Assembly (NCBI RefSeq): GCF_011009015.1
Contig: NZ_CP048878.1
Location: 4,680,354 to 4,744,353, forward strand
DNA from: Spartinivicinus ruber
GTDB taxonomy: Bacteria; Pseudomonadota; Gammaproteobacteria; Pseudomonadales; Zooshikellaceae
Direction: 5' to 3'
DNA: 64,000 bases
The first letter of the stretch is position 1. Each line of letters begins with the position of its first letter. The translations under genes were made by a program, and so were the position numbers. This document shows, piece after piece, positions 54,978-64,000 of the stretch. The notes under the pieces are model-generated. The model was not told the DNA's origin. It did not search any database and saw nothing but the letters and a program-made list of their open reading frames with translations.

Positions 54978-55432
54978 AATTGCTCAAAAAATTCTGCAGG
55001 ATTATCTGGCTGAAAAACATTAATGCTAGCTTCAGCAATGAGCTCTTGGTGATAAATAGCACAGTCAAAAACACTCAACCCTTCATCTTCATATTTTTTA
55101 CTTGCTTTGACCTGATAAGTATTACCGAGTAACAAAGCATCAGCCAAACACGCATAACGTCGTGTACCTAATAGAAAGCCTATTTTTACTGATTCATTAG
55201 CTAATTTATGCTGTATTCCTGCAAATAAGCCGATCGTTTGGGCCATATATTCCAAGCCAAACCAAATAGGGACAAATCTTTGCTGCAAGTTAAAAAAGCG
55301 GGCCTGCTCAGTGACAGTAAAACTTGCTGTAACAAAATCAGCACCATAATCTTCCACCTGATCTAACAACACCATAGGATGGCCATGGGGTAATAGCTCC
55401 TCCGGCTGCCAACGGGATTGTTTATTACTCAT
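54974..55432 (-). CDS. apeP: Beta-hydroxyacyl-ACP dehydratase (ApeP-like hotdog)
   Basis: 152 residues. FabA/FabZ-type start (EELLPHGHPMVLLDQVEDYG with the catalytic His), WFGLEYMAQTIGLFAGIQHK (conserved Glu on the helix) and LGTRRYACL. Forms the trans double bonds. Overlaps apeO by 8 bp. Confidence 0.87.
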   Translation of the reverse strand: MSNKQSRWQPEELLPHGHPMVLLDQVEDYGADFVTASFTVTEQARFFNLQQRFVPIWFGLEYMAQTIGLFAGIQHKLANESVKIGFLLGTRRYACLADALLLGNTYQVKASKKYEDEGLSVFDCAIYHQELIAEASINVFQPDNPAEFFEQL

Positions 55433-56630
55433 ACGGCTTACCTATTACCACACTAATATTATTACCACCAAAGGCAAAGGAGTTACTCATTAAGTAATTC
55501 CCTCCTATCGCAGCTGCTTGAGTAAACTGCTCTCCCAGCTTCACTAACGCGATAGATGGTAATTCTTGGTCATAGCAATTATCCCACACTTGTGGTGGTA
55601 GCAGCTGCTGTTGATTATGATCAGTCAATAATAACCAGCAAAAGCCTATTTCCAAAGCACCTGCTGCGCCTAATGCATGGCCAGTAAGAGGTTTGGTAGA
55701 ACTGCAAGGCGTATGACTACCACACACACGGCTAACAGCTTGGGCCTCCATTGCATCATTTTGCTTGGTCGCTGTTCCGTGCAAATTAATATACGCAATG
55801 GCTTCAGGCGGTAACTGAGCATCCGTTAATGCCTGTTGCATTGCCTGCTCAGCGCCTTGTCCAGTCGGATGTGGTGCAGACATATGATAAGCATCAGAAG
55901 ACTCACCAACGCCCATCAGTTGAATACCACCAAGCTCACGGGTAACGACAAATAAGGCAGCTCCTTCACCAATATTAATGCCATTACGGTTTTCGCTAAA
56001 TGGATTACAGATACTATCAGAAACAGATTCCAGCGAGTCAAAGCCATTTAAAGTTAACCGGCACAGCGTATCAACACCGCCTGCAATCACCACATCACAG
56101 ATGCCTGAGTGCAATAACTGTCTGGCAGAAGCCAGCGCTTTTGCACTGGACGAGCAAGCAGTGGAAATAGTGTAGGCCACACCCTCTAGTCCTAAATAAT
56201 TCGCTAAAAACTCTGTACTGCCACCAATTTCCTGTTGCAAATAATGGTACGTTGCTGGAAATTGCTGATGCTGTAATTTATAACTCGCCGCTTCCTCCCC
56301 TTCATCAATACCAGAGGTACTGGTGCCCAACACCAATCCCACTCGTTCGGGGCCATATTGCTTGATATAAGTTTCTACCTGATCTGCAATTTGTTGATAA
56401 GCAGTTAATAGCAACTGGTTATTTCGACACTGATAGTGTTGCCATTTTTTATCCAGTTTGGGCAATGTAGCTTGAACGGCACCGACAATTACTGATTTTT
56501 CTGGAATAAAATCATCTCTGGCCTGCATCCCTTGTTGGGAGCCTGTAATTAAACTCTGCAAAATGGTTTGCGGATCATTGCCTAATGGACAAACCATACC
56601 AAGAGCAGAAAGTCGAATGGGCATTTTCAT
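55425..56630 (-). CDS. apeO: Aryl-polyene beta-ketoacyl-ACP synthase (ApeO-type KS)
   Basis: 401 residues. Cys in ISTACSSSAKALASA, His in INLHGTATKQNDAME, His in PLTGHALGAAGALE; ends FGGNNISVVIG. First of the two KS genes; in studied clusters ApeO works with a partner KS/CLF for elongation. Confidence 0.87.
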   Translation of the reverse strand: MKMPIRLSALGMVCPLGNDPQTILQSLITGSQQGMQARDDFIPEKSVIVGAVQATLPKLDKKWQHYQCRNNQLLLTAYQQIADQVETYIKQYGPERVGLVLGTSTSGIDEGEEAASYKLQHQQFPATYHYLQQEIGGSTEFLANYLGLEGVAYTISTACSSSAKALASARQLLHSGICDVVIAGGVDTLCRLTLNGFDSLESVSDSICNPFSENRNGINIGEGAALFVVTRELGGIQLMGVGESSDAYHMSAPHPTGQGAEQAMQQALTDAQLPPEAIAYINLHGTATKQNDAMEAQAVSRVCGSHTPCSSTKPLTGHALGAAGALEIGFCWLLLTDHNQQQLLPPQVWDNCYDQELPSIALVKLGEQFTQAAAIGGNYLMSNSFAFGGNNISVVIGKPYE

Positions 56631-56655
56631 AACGGTCTATTTAAATGACTTCCTT

Positions 56656-57261
56656 TCATAGTAACTGCTTGGCAATAGTCTTAATCTGTAGGCTATAGCC
56701 ATAAACCAAGTGCTTAAGCTGTACTTTAGCTTGCCAAGGATCTACATGGTCATATTTAATTTCAATAATAGGTTTGGATTTATTATAAATTATTCTTGTA
56801 TAAGTCCCATTTTGAGCATGATCAGCTATGCGATAAGCTGAACCATTAAAGGCTGACCGAATAGCCTTAATATTGGAAAATGCTAACAAAAAATCGCTTA
56901 ATAAATAATTAGCTTTCAACTGATCCGGTAATAGTGGGCTTAACTCTGCCGTTAACTTATCTTGCTGATATTCCAGTGTTATTAATCGATGGCCAATATT
57001 GGTCAAGCCAACCATTACCAGCTTAGATTCATTGGATTCCAGCTGAAACAACAGTTGATTTTCCTTACCCTGATAGTTACCGACCAATTCCTGGGTAGCC
57101 GTAAAGCTTTCCCCTAATGCTTGTACTTTGGGTAACGGCATCGTTGATGATTTTACAGATTGGCCATCACCTATTGTCTGATTCACTGTACGAAAACCGC
57201 AACCAGTTACCAGCCAGCTATACAGAACTATGACGAATAAACTCTTCACACACGCTCTCAA
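56656..57261 (-). CDS. Lipoprotein of the APE cluster (DUF3261-like)
   Basis: 201 residues, lipobox LVTGC at about 21. Middle part EQ-rich beta strands (QLLFQLESNESKLVMVGLTN, HRLITLEYQQDKLTAELSPL) resembling DUF3261 proteins usual in these clusters; probably an outer-membrane partner for product transfer. Four-base overlap with the FAD enzyme. Confidence 0.7.
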   Translation of the reverse strand: MRACVKSLFVIVLYSWLVTGCGFRTVNQTIGDGQSVKSSTMPLPKVQALGESFTATQELVGNYQGKENQLLFQLESNESKLVMVGLTNIGHRLITLEYQQDKLTAELSPLLPDQLKANYLLSDFLLAFSNIKAIRSAFNGSAYRIADHAQNGTYTRIIYNKSKPIIEIKYDHVDPWQAKVQLKHLVYGYSLQIKTIAKQLL

Positions 57262-58499
57262 CTACATAGCTCCTTTAAAACATTCAGCCGACGACCACAA
57301 TCAGCTACATAGGGGTTAGCCTCATCCCAAGCATAACCCGCCAAAATAGAACAGACCATGCGCTCTACCCCTGGCTCTTTTTGATCAAAAAATAAAATAT
57401 TTTGCAATGAGCCATCGTACCAAGCTTCAACAAAACAGCGAAATGTATCAATCCCCTTCATTAAGGGTTGATGATAACAGGCTTGCCAATCAACCACTTC
57501 ACCCATCACTTGTTTAGTAATTAACCCCGCTGCAAGATGGGCTGACTTTAACGCAATAGTTACTCCAGAAGAAAATACCGGGTCTAAAAACTCTGCAGCA
57601 TTCCCCAATAACACAAACCGGTCTCCCCATAGTTTGGAGACATTTGCAGAATAACCAGCAATTTTTTGCGCTGGATTAATAAACTCAGCACTATCCGTTA
57701 ATTGAGCTAGCTCAGATGCCTCGCCAATTAATCGCTGCAATTGACGGGTGTTATCCTCATCCTTGTTTACTAATTCAGGTGGCACCACTACTCCAATGGA
57801 GGCAGTACCATCAGAAAATGGGATGAGCCAATACCATACATCTTGACGTTCAGGATGAATCGTAATGAGGATTTTATTACGATCAAAATTTTCACAACTT
57901 ATGTTATCTTTGATATGGGTAAAGAATGATTGTCTAACAGGAAAACAGGATGGAGTCTCCAAATCAAGCAAACGAGGTAATACTCGACCAAAACCACTGG
58001 CATCAGCTAAAAACTGGCCATAAAAATGGTAACTATTACCTTGTTCATCGACACAACATACTTCTACTGTTTCGTTTAAAAAGTTGACTGCAGTGACCGT
58101 GTAACCATACTTAATCTGCACCCCTTGTTGCTCAGTGGCATCAGCGAGCACCTTGTCAAAAGCTGCTCGCTTCACCTGATAGGTAGTTCCCCAGCCAGTG
58201 GAGAATTTTTCTCTGAAGTCAAATTGGGTATACTGGCTGGCACGACGGAATACTGCACCATTTTTATACTGAAAGCCGGCTTCAACCACTGGCTGCAATA
58301 AGTTGGCCGCTTCTAAATAGGTCATAGATTGAGGTAACAGGCTCTCACCAATACTAAAACGAGGAAAATGAGTTTTCTCAACAACCAAAACGGATAATCC
58401 CTGTTGTTTTAACAGCGAACTCACCACAGCTCCTGAAGGACCCGCTCCAATGACTATGACATCAAATGCCTCTTGTTGATTATTCATATTACCTATCAC
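57258..58499 (-). CDS. FAD-dependent oxidoreductase (halogenase-like) of the APE cluster
   Basis: 413 residues. FAD site VIVIGAGPSGAVVSSLLKQQ, then FPRFSIGESLLPQSMTYLEA, WYWLIPFSDG (the WxWxIP box of flavin halogenases) and RFVLLGNAAEFLDPVFSSGV. Enzymes of this group in APE clusters are annotated as halogenases or geranylgeranyl-reductase-like; WxWxIP makes halogenation or aromatic hydroxylation of the head group plausible. Three bp from the exporter gene. Confidence 0.8.
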   Translation of the reverse strand: MIGNMNNQQEAFDVIVIGAGPSGAVVSSLLKQQGLSVLVVEKTHFPRFSIGESLLPQSMTYLEAANLLQPVVEAGFQYKNGAVFRRASQYTQFDFREKFSTGWGTTYQVKRAAFDKVLADATEQQGVQIKYGYTVTAVNFLNETVEVCCVDEQGNSYHFYGQFLADASGFGRVLPRLLDLETPSCFPVRQSFFTHIKDNISCENFDRNKILITIHPERQDVWYWLIPFSDGTASIGVVVPPELVNKDEDNTRQLQRLIGEASELAQLTDSAEFINPAQKIAGYSANVSKLWGDRFVLLGNAAEFLDPVFSSGVTIALKSAHLAAGLITKQVMGEVVDWQACYHQPLMKGIDTFRCFVEAWYDGSLQNILFFDQKEPGVERMVCSILAGYAWDEANPYVADCGRRLNVLKELCS

Positions 58500-58502
58500 C
58501 GA

Positions 58503-60914
58503 CTACCTGGAAATATGTTTGGCCGCCAACGGTGCCAGGAAAAAGGCACAACCGATACCGACACAAATCGTTAAACCAAAACTAAAAACCACTGGAATGT
58601 CACTTAACGCCAGCAAACCAAACGACAATAGGGTTGTGCATGCAGACAAAGCAACAGCCGTAAAAGTCGCATTTAACGAATGACTATCAGACTCCTTTAA
58701 AAATAGTGTGTAATCAATCCCGATACTCAACACTAAAATAATAGCTAAACAGTTAAATAAATTATAATAGCCTACCACTTGGGCAATACTGGTTATTGCC
58801 AATAATGCTGCAATCAAGGGTGGCATAAAAATAAAAAATGCGTCTTTCCAGCCGTAGCGAAACCACAAAAATAAAGCAATTAACAAATAAGCAACTCCAA
58901 CCAGTTTTACTAACTGCACCCGATAACTGGCAAAGGTAGAGGAAACAGTTTTAGCCTGATCAATTAATATGACACCGTCTTGTTTTTCAGTTATGTTAGC
59001 TAAAGCTTGATAATCCATAATTTGATTAAAACGAATAACCGAGGCGACTTGTTTACTTTCTTGGTGTATTTCGCTGCTCTCTCCCAACCAAAGTGATTTT
59101 ATCCATTTATTTGGAAACAGAGTAAACCAGTCATTAAAGTTTAATTGCTGGCTTTTCGCCGCGAGTATACTCTGCCGATACTGTTCAACTACTGACGATT
59201 GATAACCCAGCTGAGTCAATTTCAACCAAATATTGCTGGGGTCCTCTTCATTATTTTCAGCCAAACGACCCAGTAACTGATAATGCTGCTGTTGTATGGC
59301 TGTCGCAGGAATATAGTCAGATAATGCAATAAACTCACCTACAACCGCTTGTTTAGCATGACGAAGCTGGTGGACCAGCAGCTGTTCCTGCATTAACAGC
59401 TGCTCATTATTATCAGCAAAAATGATGGCATAAGGCCCTACATCAGCAAATCCTGTGATGGCTTGGATTTTTTGCTGCTCTTGAAGTAATTGTTCAGACA
59501 ATGCCTGTAACTTTTTAACATTATCGTCTGCAGTTAACTGTGTTAAACCCGCTAAGGAGGCCAATAACAATCCCAGCGCAATAAATGTTTTTAAGCCCGT
59601 GGATTGATGCTGCCATTTAGATAAATAGCCCTGTAAAGCGTTACCTAATAAGCCTAAACCCGTTCGATAAAACCCTCTTGAAGATAACACAGGATAGGCT
59701 ACCACCACTGTTAAAAAGGCCACTGCAAGACCAACAATGCTAAATATTCCCATTTGTTGCAACCCAGGGAATGGTGCAGTCACCATTGGGATATAACCCA
59801 CCACACTGGTAAATAAGCCTAATATCAACCCTGGGTAAATAGCACGAACACATCGAGCAGGATGCCATTCGTCACTGGCCGTATATTGCTTAGCCAGATA
59901 ATGAAAAGCATAGTCGATGGAAATACCAATTAAGCTAGCCCCAAATACCAAGGCAATAATATGCAGCTCACCAAAAATCAACAATGTGACAGAAAAAGCG
60001 ACCAATACCCCTAAAGCAATGGTAAATAAGGTAAGTAATAATGGCTTAATACTTCTAAATAAAACCAATACTAATAGAATAATACCTACAATCGAACCAA
60101 TACTAATTAAGGAAATATCCGCTTTGGCAGACTTTTCGCCATAGGCTTTATGAAAAGCCACCCCAGCTTTTAATAATTCAATATTGGCGTCTTTTGCCTG
60201 AAGCTGCTGTTCGACTTGCGCTATTTTGTCAACAAAATCCAGTTGTTGTTTATATTCATCAACCAGCACCAAGGACATCAACACATAAACCTGACCATTA
60301 GTTTGTGCTAGTAAATAGCCATCTTCCAACTGCAACTTGCCATTGGCTGAAGGTAACTGAGTTAAAAAGTCATAGAAAAGAAACAAAGGATCATTTTGGA
60401 TCAGTTTAGAGTTTGCAGCAGATAACGGGCTATACAACTGTTGTTGAGCATGTGCAACCAACCCATTAATATCGCCATTTTTCAGCTGATTCACAACGTT
60501 ATCAGAGAGCAAACCAAATCGGTAAGGAAAATACAGCTTAGCGACTGATTGCAAGCTATCTTGGTTAAGCTGCAAGAAACTGTCTGTTACAGCAGTATGT
60601 TGTGTCAATGTCTGATGCAACTGCCTAGCGTGATTTAGTGCCGTTTGCTTATCCTGATGACCTACTAGTAACACAACTTTATTAGCTACTGTTTTCACAG
60701 ATCGGTCAATAAAAACCTGTGATGGCCTTTGTTGTTTAGAGGTCTCTGTTTGTTCAACTTGCGGTAACAGCTCCAGAATATCCATTTTCAATGGAATACC
60801 CTGCTGAAGCTGAACAAACAACAAAACCAGACTGGCAATAATTAACAACAGCCAACCAATAAACAACCCTTTTTGCCTATTAAGACCAACCATCCAGTTA
60901 TTTCGCTTTGACAT
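58503..60914 (-). CDS. MMPL/RND-type exporter of the APE cluster
   Basis: 803 residues, about 12 membrane segments in two similar halves, each with a periplasmic loop: first TM GLFIGWLLLIIASLVLLFVQ, then ISIGSIVGIILLVLVLFRSI, FGASLIGISIDYAFHYLAKQ; second half LVGVAYLLIALFLWFRYG and LVLSIGIDYTLFLKESDS. The ISIDYAFH/IGIDYTLF charged motifs carry the proton path. Likely moves the aryl-polyene lipid. Overlaps the LolA-like gene by 17 bp. Confidence 0.88.
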   Translation of the reverse strand: MSKRNNWMVGLNRQKGLFIGWLLLIIASLVLLFVQLQQGIPLKMDILELLPQVEQTETSKQQRPSQVFIDRSVKTVANKVVLLVGHQDKQTALNHARQLHQTLTQHTAVTDSFLQLNQDSLQSVAKLYFPYRFGLLSDNVVNQLKNGDINGLVAHAQQQLYSPLSAANSKLIQNDPLFLFYDFLTQLPSANGKLQLEDGYLLAQTNGQVYVLMSLVLVDEYKQQLDFVDKIAQVEQQLQAKDANIELLKAGVAFHKAYGEKSAKADISLISIGSIVGIILLVLVLFRSIKPLLLTLFTIALGVLVAFSVTLLIFGELHIIALVFGASLIGISIDYAFHYLAKQYTASDEWHPARCVRAIYPGLILGLFTSVVGYIPMVTAPFPGLQQMGIFSIVGLAVAFLTVVVAYPVLSSRGFYRTGLGLLGNALQGYLSKWQHQSTGLKTFIALGLLLASLAGLTQLTADDNVKKLQALSEQLLQEQQKIQAITGFADVGPYAIIFADNNEQLLMQEQLLVHQLRHAKQAVVGEFIALSDYIPATAIQQQHYQLLGRLAENNEEDPSNIWLKLTQLGYQSSVVEQYRQSILAAKSQQLNFNDWFTLFPNKWIKSLWLGESSEIHQESKQVASVIRFNQIMDYQALANITEKQDGVILIDQAKTVSSTFASYRVQLVKLVGVAYLLIALFLWFRYGWKDAFFIFMPPLIAALLAITSIAQVVGYYNLFNCLAIILVLSIGIDYTLFLKESDSHSLNATFTAVALSACTTLLSFGLLALSDIPVVFSFGLTICVGIGCAFFLAPLAAKHISR

Positions 60915-61575
60915 CGACAGGCTTGTTGCTGTTTAAAGAAATTACATCTAAAAGTGTGATTTGGCTAAAATCTCCGGACTGTTCCCGAATTTGAATCATA
61001 TCCACTCGGTCACTGCCTGCGACTGTAATCCAGCTAATTAACTTTGTTAGCTGACTGTTCTGCTTAGGCTTTAAACCCAACTGCCAATTATTTGCGGTGC
61101 GCTGCCAATATAAATCAAACCCTTCCTGCAACTGTTTGATATCAGCATTCAGCAACGCCTGAAAGCTTTTAGCATAACGAGAAAAGCCTGCAGACTGGCT
61201 CTCGGGCTTAACTTGCCACTGGCCTTGGGTGAAATCACTACTTGTCACTTTCCACTCATATAATCCAGTTGTATTGACTTTAATCCGGCTTTTGGTTGGC
61301 TGTTGAGTATCCCACACTAATCCTTGTTGTTCAGATAAAATAAACTCACCAGATGACAATAGTGGACGGCTTAGTACTTTAATATGTTTTTCTTGATTAA
61401 ATTTTCCTTGAATATTATTTTTTAAAGCTAGTGTTTTATTTAAAAATTCTTCGACATTTGCTGGCTGCTGTAATTTTTTAGAAAAAGGAAAATCAAGCAC
61501 TTCTGCTTTAACAACCCCAATCATAAATAGGGTGATAAGTGTAAAAACCTTCAGCAAGCATTTATTCATCCTCAA
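60898..61575 (-). CDS. LolA-like periplasmic lipid carrier of the APE cluster
   Basis: 225 residues, signal peptide (VFTLITLFMIGVVKA) and LolA-type fold: NNIQGKFNQEKHIKVLSRPL, LSSGEFILSEQQGLVWDTQQ, TKSRIKVNTTGLYEW. LolA holds acyl chains in a half-barrel. Probably takes the product from the exporter across the periplasm. Confidence 0.85.
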   Translation of the reverse strand: MRMNKCLLKVFTLITLFMIGVVKAEVLDFPFSKKLQQPANVEEFLNKTLALKNNIQGKFNQEKHIKVLSRPLLSSGEFILSEQQGLVWDTQQPTKSRIKVNTTGLYEWKVTSSDFTQGQWQVKPESQSAGFSRYAKSFQALLNADIKQLQEGFDLYWQRTANNWQLGLKPKQNSQLTKLISWITVAGSDRVDMIQIREQSGDFSQITLLDVISLNSNKPVDVKAK

Positions 61576-61999
61576 CCTCTACTCCTAACTTATCAAATAA
61601 TATTGACGGTGAGCGAAAACAGGTTTCATGATTACTCAATTTAACAGCCATTTGCACAGTATGGCCTTTTGTTAGGGTTTCACCCGTTTGCTTATCTTTA
61701 ATCCGGTAAGCAATTTTCAAGCGGTTTTCATATTCAACTAATGTGGCCGATACCAGAATACTTGCCTCAAATTTTGCCGGACGAATGTATTTAATTCGAA
61801 AATCAACAATCGGCCACATATAGCCCGACTGTTCCATTTGCCGGTAGTTATAATCAAATGAGTCCAATAGCTGACAGCGGGCAATTTCAAAATATTTAGC
61901 GTAATGACCATGCCAAGCAACTTGCATCATATCCACATCATGAAACGGCACGGTTATTTCGACTGTCTGACTAAATTCCATTGTTATTACATCCACCAT
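61562..61999 (-). CDS. Acyl-CoA/ACP thioesterase, hotdog (ApeK-like)
   Basis: 145 residues, 4HBT family: ITVPFHDVDMMQVAWHGHYA (catalytic Asp) and KYFEIARCQLLDSF. Hydrolyses or edits the polyene thioester. 14-bp overlap with the carrier gene. Confidence 0.87.
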   Translation of the reverse strand: MVDVITMEFSQTVEITVPFHDVDMMQVAWHGHYAKYFEIARCQLLDSFDYNYRQMEQSGYMWPIVDFRIKYIRPAKFEASILVSATLVEYENRLKIAYRIKDKQTGETLTKGHTVQMAVKLSNHETCFRSPSILFDKLGVEVEDE

Positions 62000-62077
62000 T
62001 GATAAAGAGTATTGGAGAACACCCTATCACTCCATATTCTGCAGCTTTCACAACAACCTTCATTTTGAGGGACTGTA

Positions 62078-63646
62078 TCAACCGTATAATTCCCACCTTT
62101 GCTGCTTAATATACTCCACTGTTTGGCGCAGTACTTGTTCTAAAGGCCGATCTTCTTCAACCAACTCAAAATAGCCAAATACATCGTTATACATCGCCTG
62201 TAGGGGTTCACTTAACGACGACAGTTGCAACTCACCTTTACGCACTCTGAGTGCTAACGCTTGATGAATAGATAAAATAGCCGCTGCCACAACCTGCTCA
62301 GTTAGCTCTAATACACGTAAACAGTCCCGTGCAGCAATGGTCCCCATACTGACTTTATCCTGATTATGACATTCCGTAGAACGGGAAAATACACTGGCTG
62401 GCATGGTTAATTTTAACGCTTCAGCTGTCCAGGCAGAGGCCCCTATCTGCACCGCTTTAAAACCGTGATTGACCATTAATCGTTCTTGAGTAGCGCCAGT
62501 CAAGTTAGCTGGTAAACCATTATTAAATTTAGTGTCCATTAACAACGCCAATTGCCGATCAACCAAATCGGCTAAATTAGCGACAGTATTTTTCATCGAA
62601 TCCATTGCAAAGGCAATATGCCCACCATAAAAGTGGCCGCCATGTAATACATGTTCACCTTCGGCATCAATAATCGGATTATCGTTAGCACTGTTAATTT
62701 CGTTTTCAATAAAACTTCTAAATGAAGGTAAAGCGTCTTGTAACACCCCAATAACATGAGGTGCACAGCGAATTGAATAACGGTCCTGCAAACGATCCGA
62801 CTGTTTAGGTGACTCAAAATGCTGTAAGTCAGTACGAATCCACTTTGCTATTTCCATTTGCCCTGGGTGTGGTTTAACAGCAAACAGTTTCTCATCAAAG
62901 TGATAAGCATTCCCCTGTAATGCAATGCTCGCTAACGAAGTCAACCGGGCAGTTAACTTGGCTAAATAAGCTGACCGCTGATAAGCATCGCAAGCCAGTG
63001 CTGTCATCACTGCAGTACCATTCATAATGGCCAGCCCTTCTTTAGGACGCAATTTGATTGGCTGGATATGCTGTTCAGCAAATACCTGACTAGTCGGCCG
63101 TTGTTGTCCTTGATAGATAACCTCTCGCTCCCCCATCAATACCGCAGCCACATAAGAAAGTGGAGTTAAGTCTCCACTAGCCCCCACAGAACCTTCTTGA
63201 GGAATCACTGGCGCTATTTTTTGGTTAATTAGCGTGGTTAGTAACTGTAACAAATCCAAGCTAACCCCAGATACACCTTTGGTTAACGAAGTTAAACGTA
63301 CTGCCAATACCGCAACGACTTGCTCTACCGTTAAGTATTCACCTAAACCACAGCCATGAAAACGGGTTAAATGGACTGGTAACTGTTCGACTAATTCAAG
63401 CGGCACAGATACTGTACAGGAGTCACCATAGCCAGTGGTTACACCATAAATCACTCCTTCTTCGTGGAGCAACTTATCCAGGAATTCACAACCTTGTTTG
63501 ATTTTACTAACAAAGGTTTGCTCAGAAGACAGTACAACCTGCTGATAGCCGGCAGCAATACTATTGATATCTTCAATGGAGACCCAGCTTTGATCTGAAA
63601 TGGTAACAGCTTTTTCAGCATTGACAGCAGATTGAACCATGGACAT
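62078..63646 (-). CDS. MIO ammonia lyase (HAL/PAL/TAL family) of the APE cluster
   Basis: 522 residues. MIO tripeptide in QEGSVGASGDLTPLSYVA, GVTTGYGDSCTV, NGTAVMTALACDAYQRS, NDNPIIDAEGEH. The selectivity pair is Phe-His (HLTRFHGCGLGE), where TAL has His-Leu, PAL Phe-Leu and HAL Ser-His, so the substrate cannot be fixed by sequence; context favours an aromatic acid giving cinnamate or coumarate as starter. About 80 bp upstream of the thioesterase. Confidence 0.9.
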   Translation of the reverse strand: MSMVQSAVNAEKAVTISDQSWVSIEDINSIAAGYQQVVLSSEQTFVSKIKQGCEFLDKLLHEEGVIYGVTTGYGDSCTVSVPLELVEQLPVHLTRFHGCGLGEYLTVEQVVAVLAVRLTSLTKGVSGVSLDLLQLLTTLINQKIAPVIPQEGSVGASGDLTPLSYVAAVLMGEREVIYQGQQRPTSQVFAEQHIQPIKLRPKEGLAIMNGTAVMTALACDAYQRSAYLAKLTARLTSLASIALQGNAYHFDEKLFAVKPHPGQMEIAKWIRTDLQHFESPKQSDRLQDRYSIRCAPHVIGVLQDALPSFRSFIENEINSANDNPIIDAEGEHVLHGGHFYGGHIAFAMDSMKNTVANLADLVDRQLALLMDTKFNNGLPANLTGATQERLMVNHGFKAVQIGASAWTAEALKLTMPASVFSRSTECHNQDKVSMGTIAARDCLRVLELTEQVVAAAILSIHQALALRVRKGELQLSSLSEPLQAMYNDVFGYFELVEEDRPLEQVLRQTVEYIKQQRWELYG

Positions 63647-63656
63647 TACACCTAAA

Positions 63657-64000
63657 TTACTTTACAGCCTTTTTTACAGCAGGATTTTGTTGGTTTACAA
63701 CTTTATCCTGCTGCCAAAAATCAAAAAAATTAAACCACTGGAGTGGCTGTTTTAAACAGAATCTTTCTAAATAATTGACATATATTTTTGCGGTATTCAG
63801 TATTTCCTGATCCCTTACTTTTTTCCCAAAGGGGATTTGCTCAGTAATTTTTTCAAAATGAACACGATAACGGTTTTGTTCTTGATAGCACAATAACAAA
63901 TAAACTGGACATTTAAGCAAACCCGCTAAAATAAATGGACCTTTAGGGAAAGGTGCTAGATGCCCTAAAAAATCTACATAGCAACAATTGGCAGGATCAT
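63657..64000 (-). CDS. LpxL/HtrB-like lysophospholipid acyltransferase, 3' part
   Basis: Open to the right edge: DFLGHLAPFPKGPFILAGLL, KCPVYLLLCYQEQNRYRVHF and PLQWFNFFDFWQQD end an LPLAT domain of the LpxL type. In APE clusters such a gene (sometimes fused to a glycosyltransferase) attaches the polyene to its lipid head. 10 bp upstream of the ammonia lyase start. Confidence 0.8.
   Translation of the reverse strand, partial: DPANCCYVDFLGHLAPFPKGPFILAGLLKCPVYLLLCYQEQNRYRVHFEKITEQIPFGKKVRDQEILNTAKIYVNYLERFCLKQPLQWFNFFDFWQQDKVVNQQNPAVKKAVK

Noticed and set aside
1-64000. CRISPR array
   Set aside because: The repeats found are irregularly spaced over tens of kb; no regular repeat-spacer pattern and no cas gene.
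1-64000. tRNA or rRNA genes
   Set aside because: No cloverleaf with conserved GTTCRA arm or rRNA-like stretch was noticed by eye.

Overview
The window looks like a low-GC marine gammaproteobacterium of the Zooshikella/Spartinivicinus kind (Oceanospirillales). That is an inference from AT-rich intergenic DNA, many solitary periplasmic binding proteins, an aryl-polyene (APE) cluster, VgrG, type III effector-like genes and heavy repeat/IS load; no rRNA or tRNA is present to confirm it.

Layout. 1-0.7 kb: 3' end of a type VI secretion vgrG. 1-5.1 kb: a broken binding-protein gene, a CesT-like type III chaperone gene whose end is cut by an IS3-family element (2131-3912), and just beyond the IS a predicted effector with a glycosyltransferase-like N-terminal stretch. 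5.2-25 kb: an accessory region of small secreted proteins, an ICMT-like methyltransferase overlapping an AraC-type regulator, an Aer-like chemoreceptor, three complete binding proteins, an Amidase_6 protein, a secreted Asp/Glu-racemase-like protein lacking one catalytic Cys, a frameshifted Cys-rich secreted peptide, an outer-membrane barrel and an SseJ-like GDSL effector lipase, with remnants of IS66, IS200, VapC and phage genes. 25-33 kb: a TPR protein, a PilZ protein, a duplicated cold-shock locus (about 430 bp, twice), a DUF1330 gene next to a candidate integron attC site, a second intact IS3 element and prophage leftovers. 33-52 kb: a secreted SLOG-domain protein, an S66 peptidase, a PilH-like regulator, an Xre/RES toxin-antitoxin pair with a palindromic operator, a perfect 39-bp hairpin, an M60 (ImpA-like) metallopeptidase with a ricin-type lectin domain, a run of intact and decayed binding proteins, an OpuAC lipoprotein, and a large crystallin-domain protein with a BECR-nuclease-like C-terminus divergent from a subtilase.

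53-64 kb: a tightly overlapping minus-strand operon for an aryl polyene: acyltransferase (cut by the window edge), MIO ammonia lyase, thioesterase, LolA-like carrier, MMPL exporter, FAD oxidoreductase, lipoprotein, ketosynthase, dehydratase, ketoreductase, ketosynthase. The ammonia lyase would make an aryl acrylate starter, the KS/KR/DH enzymes extend it, and the LolA/MMPL pair would move the product to the outer membrane.

Two themes stand out. First, host-interaction proteins: T6SS and T3SS-like genes, an M60 protease, an SseJ-like lipase and a putative secreted nuclease. Second, decay and reshuffling: at least seven copies of one intergenic repeat of about 90 bp, several fragments of one winged-helix gene, and many frameshifted genes.
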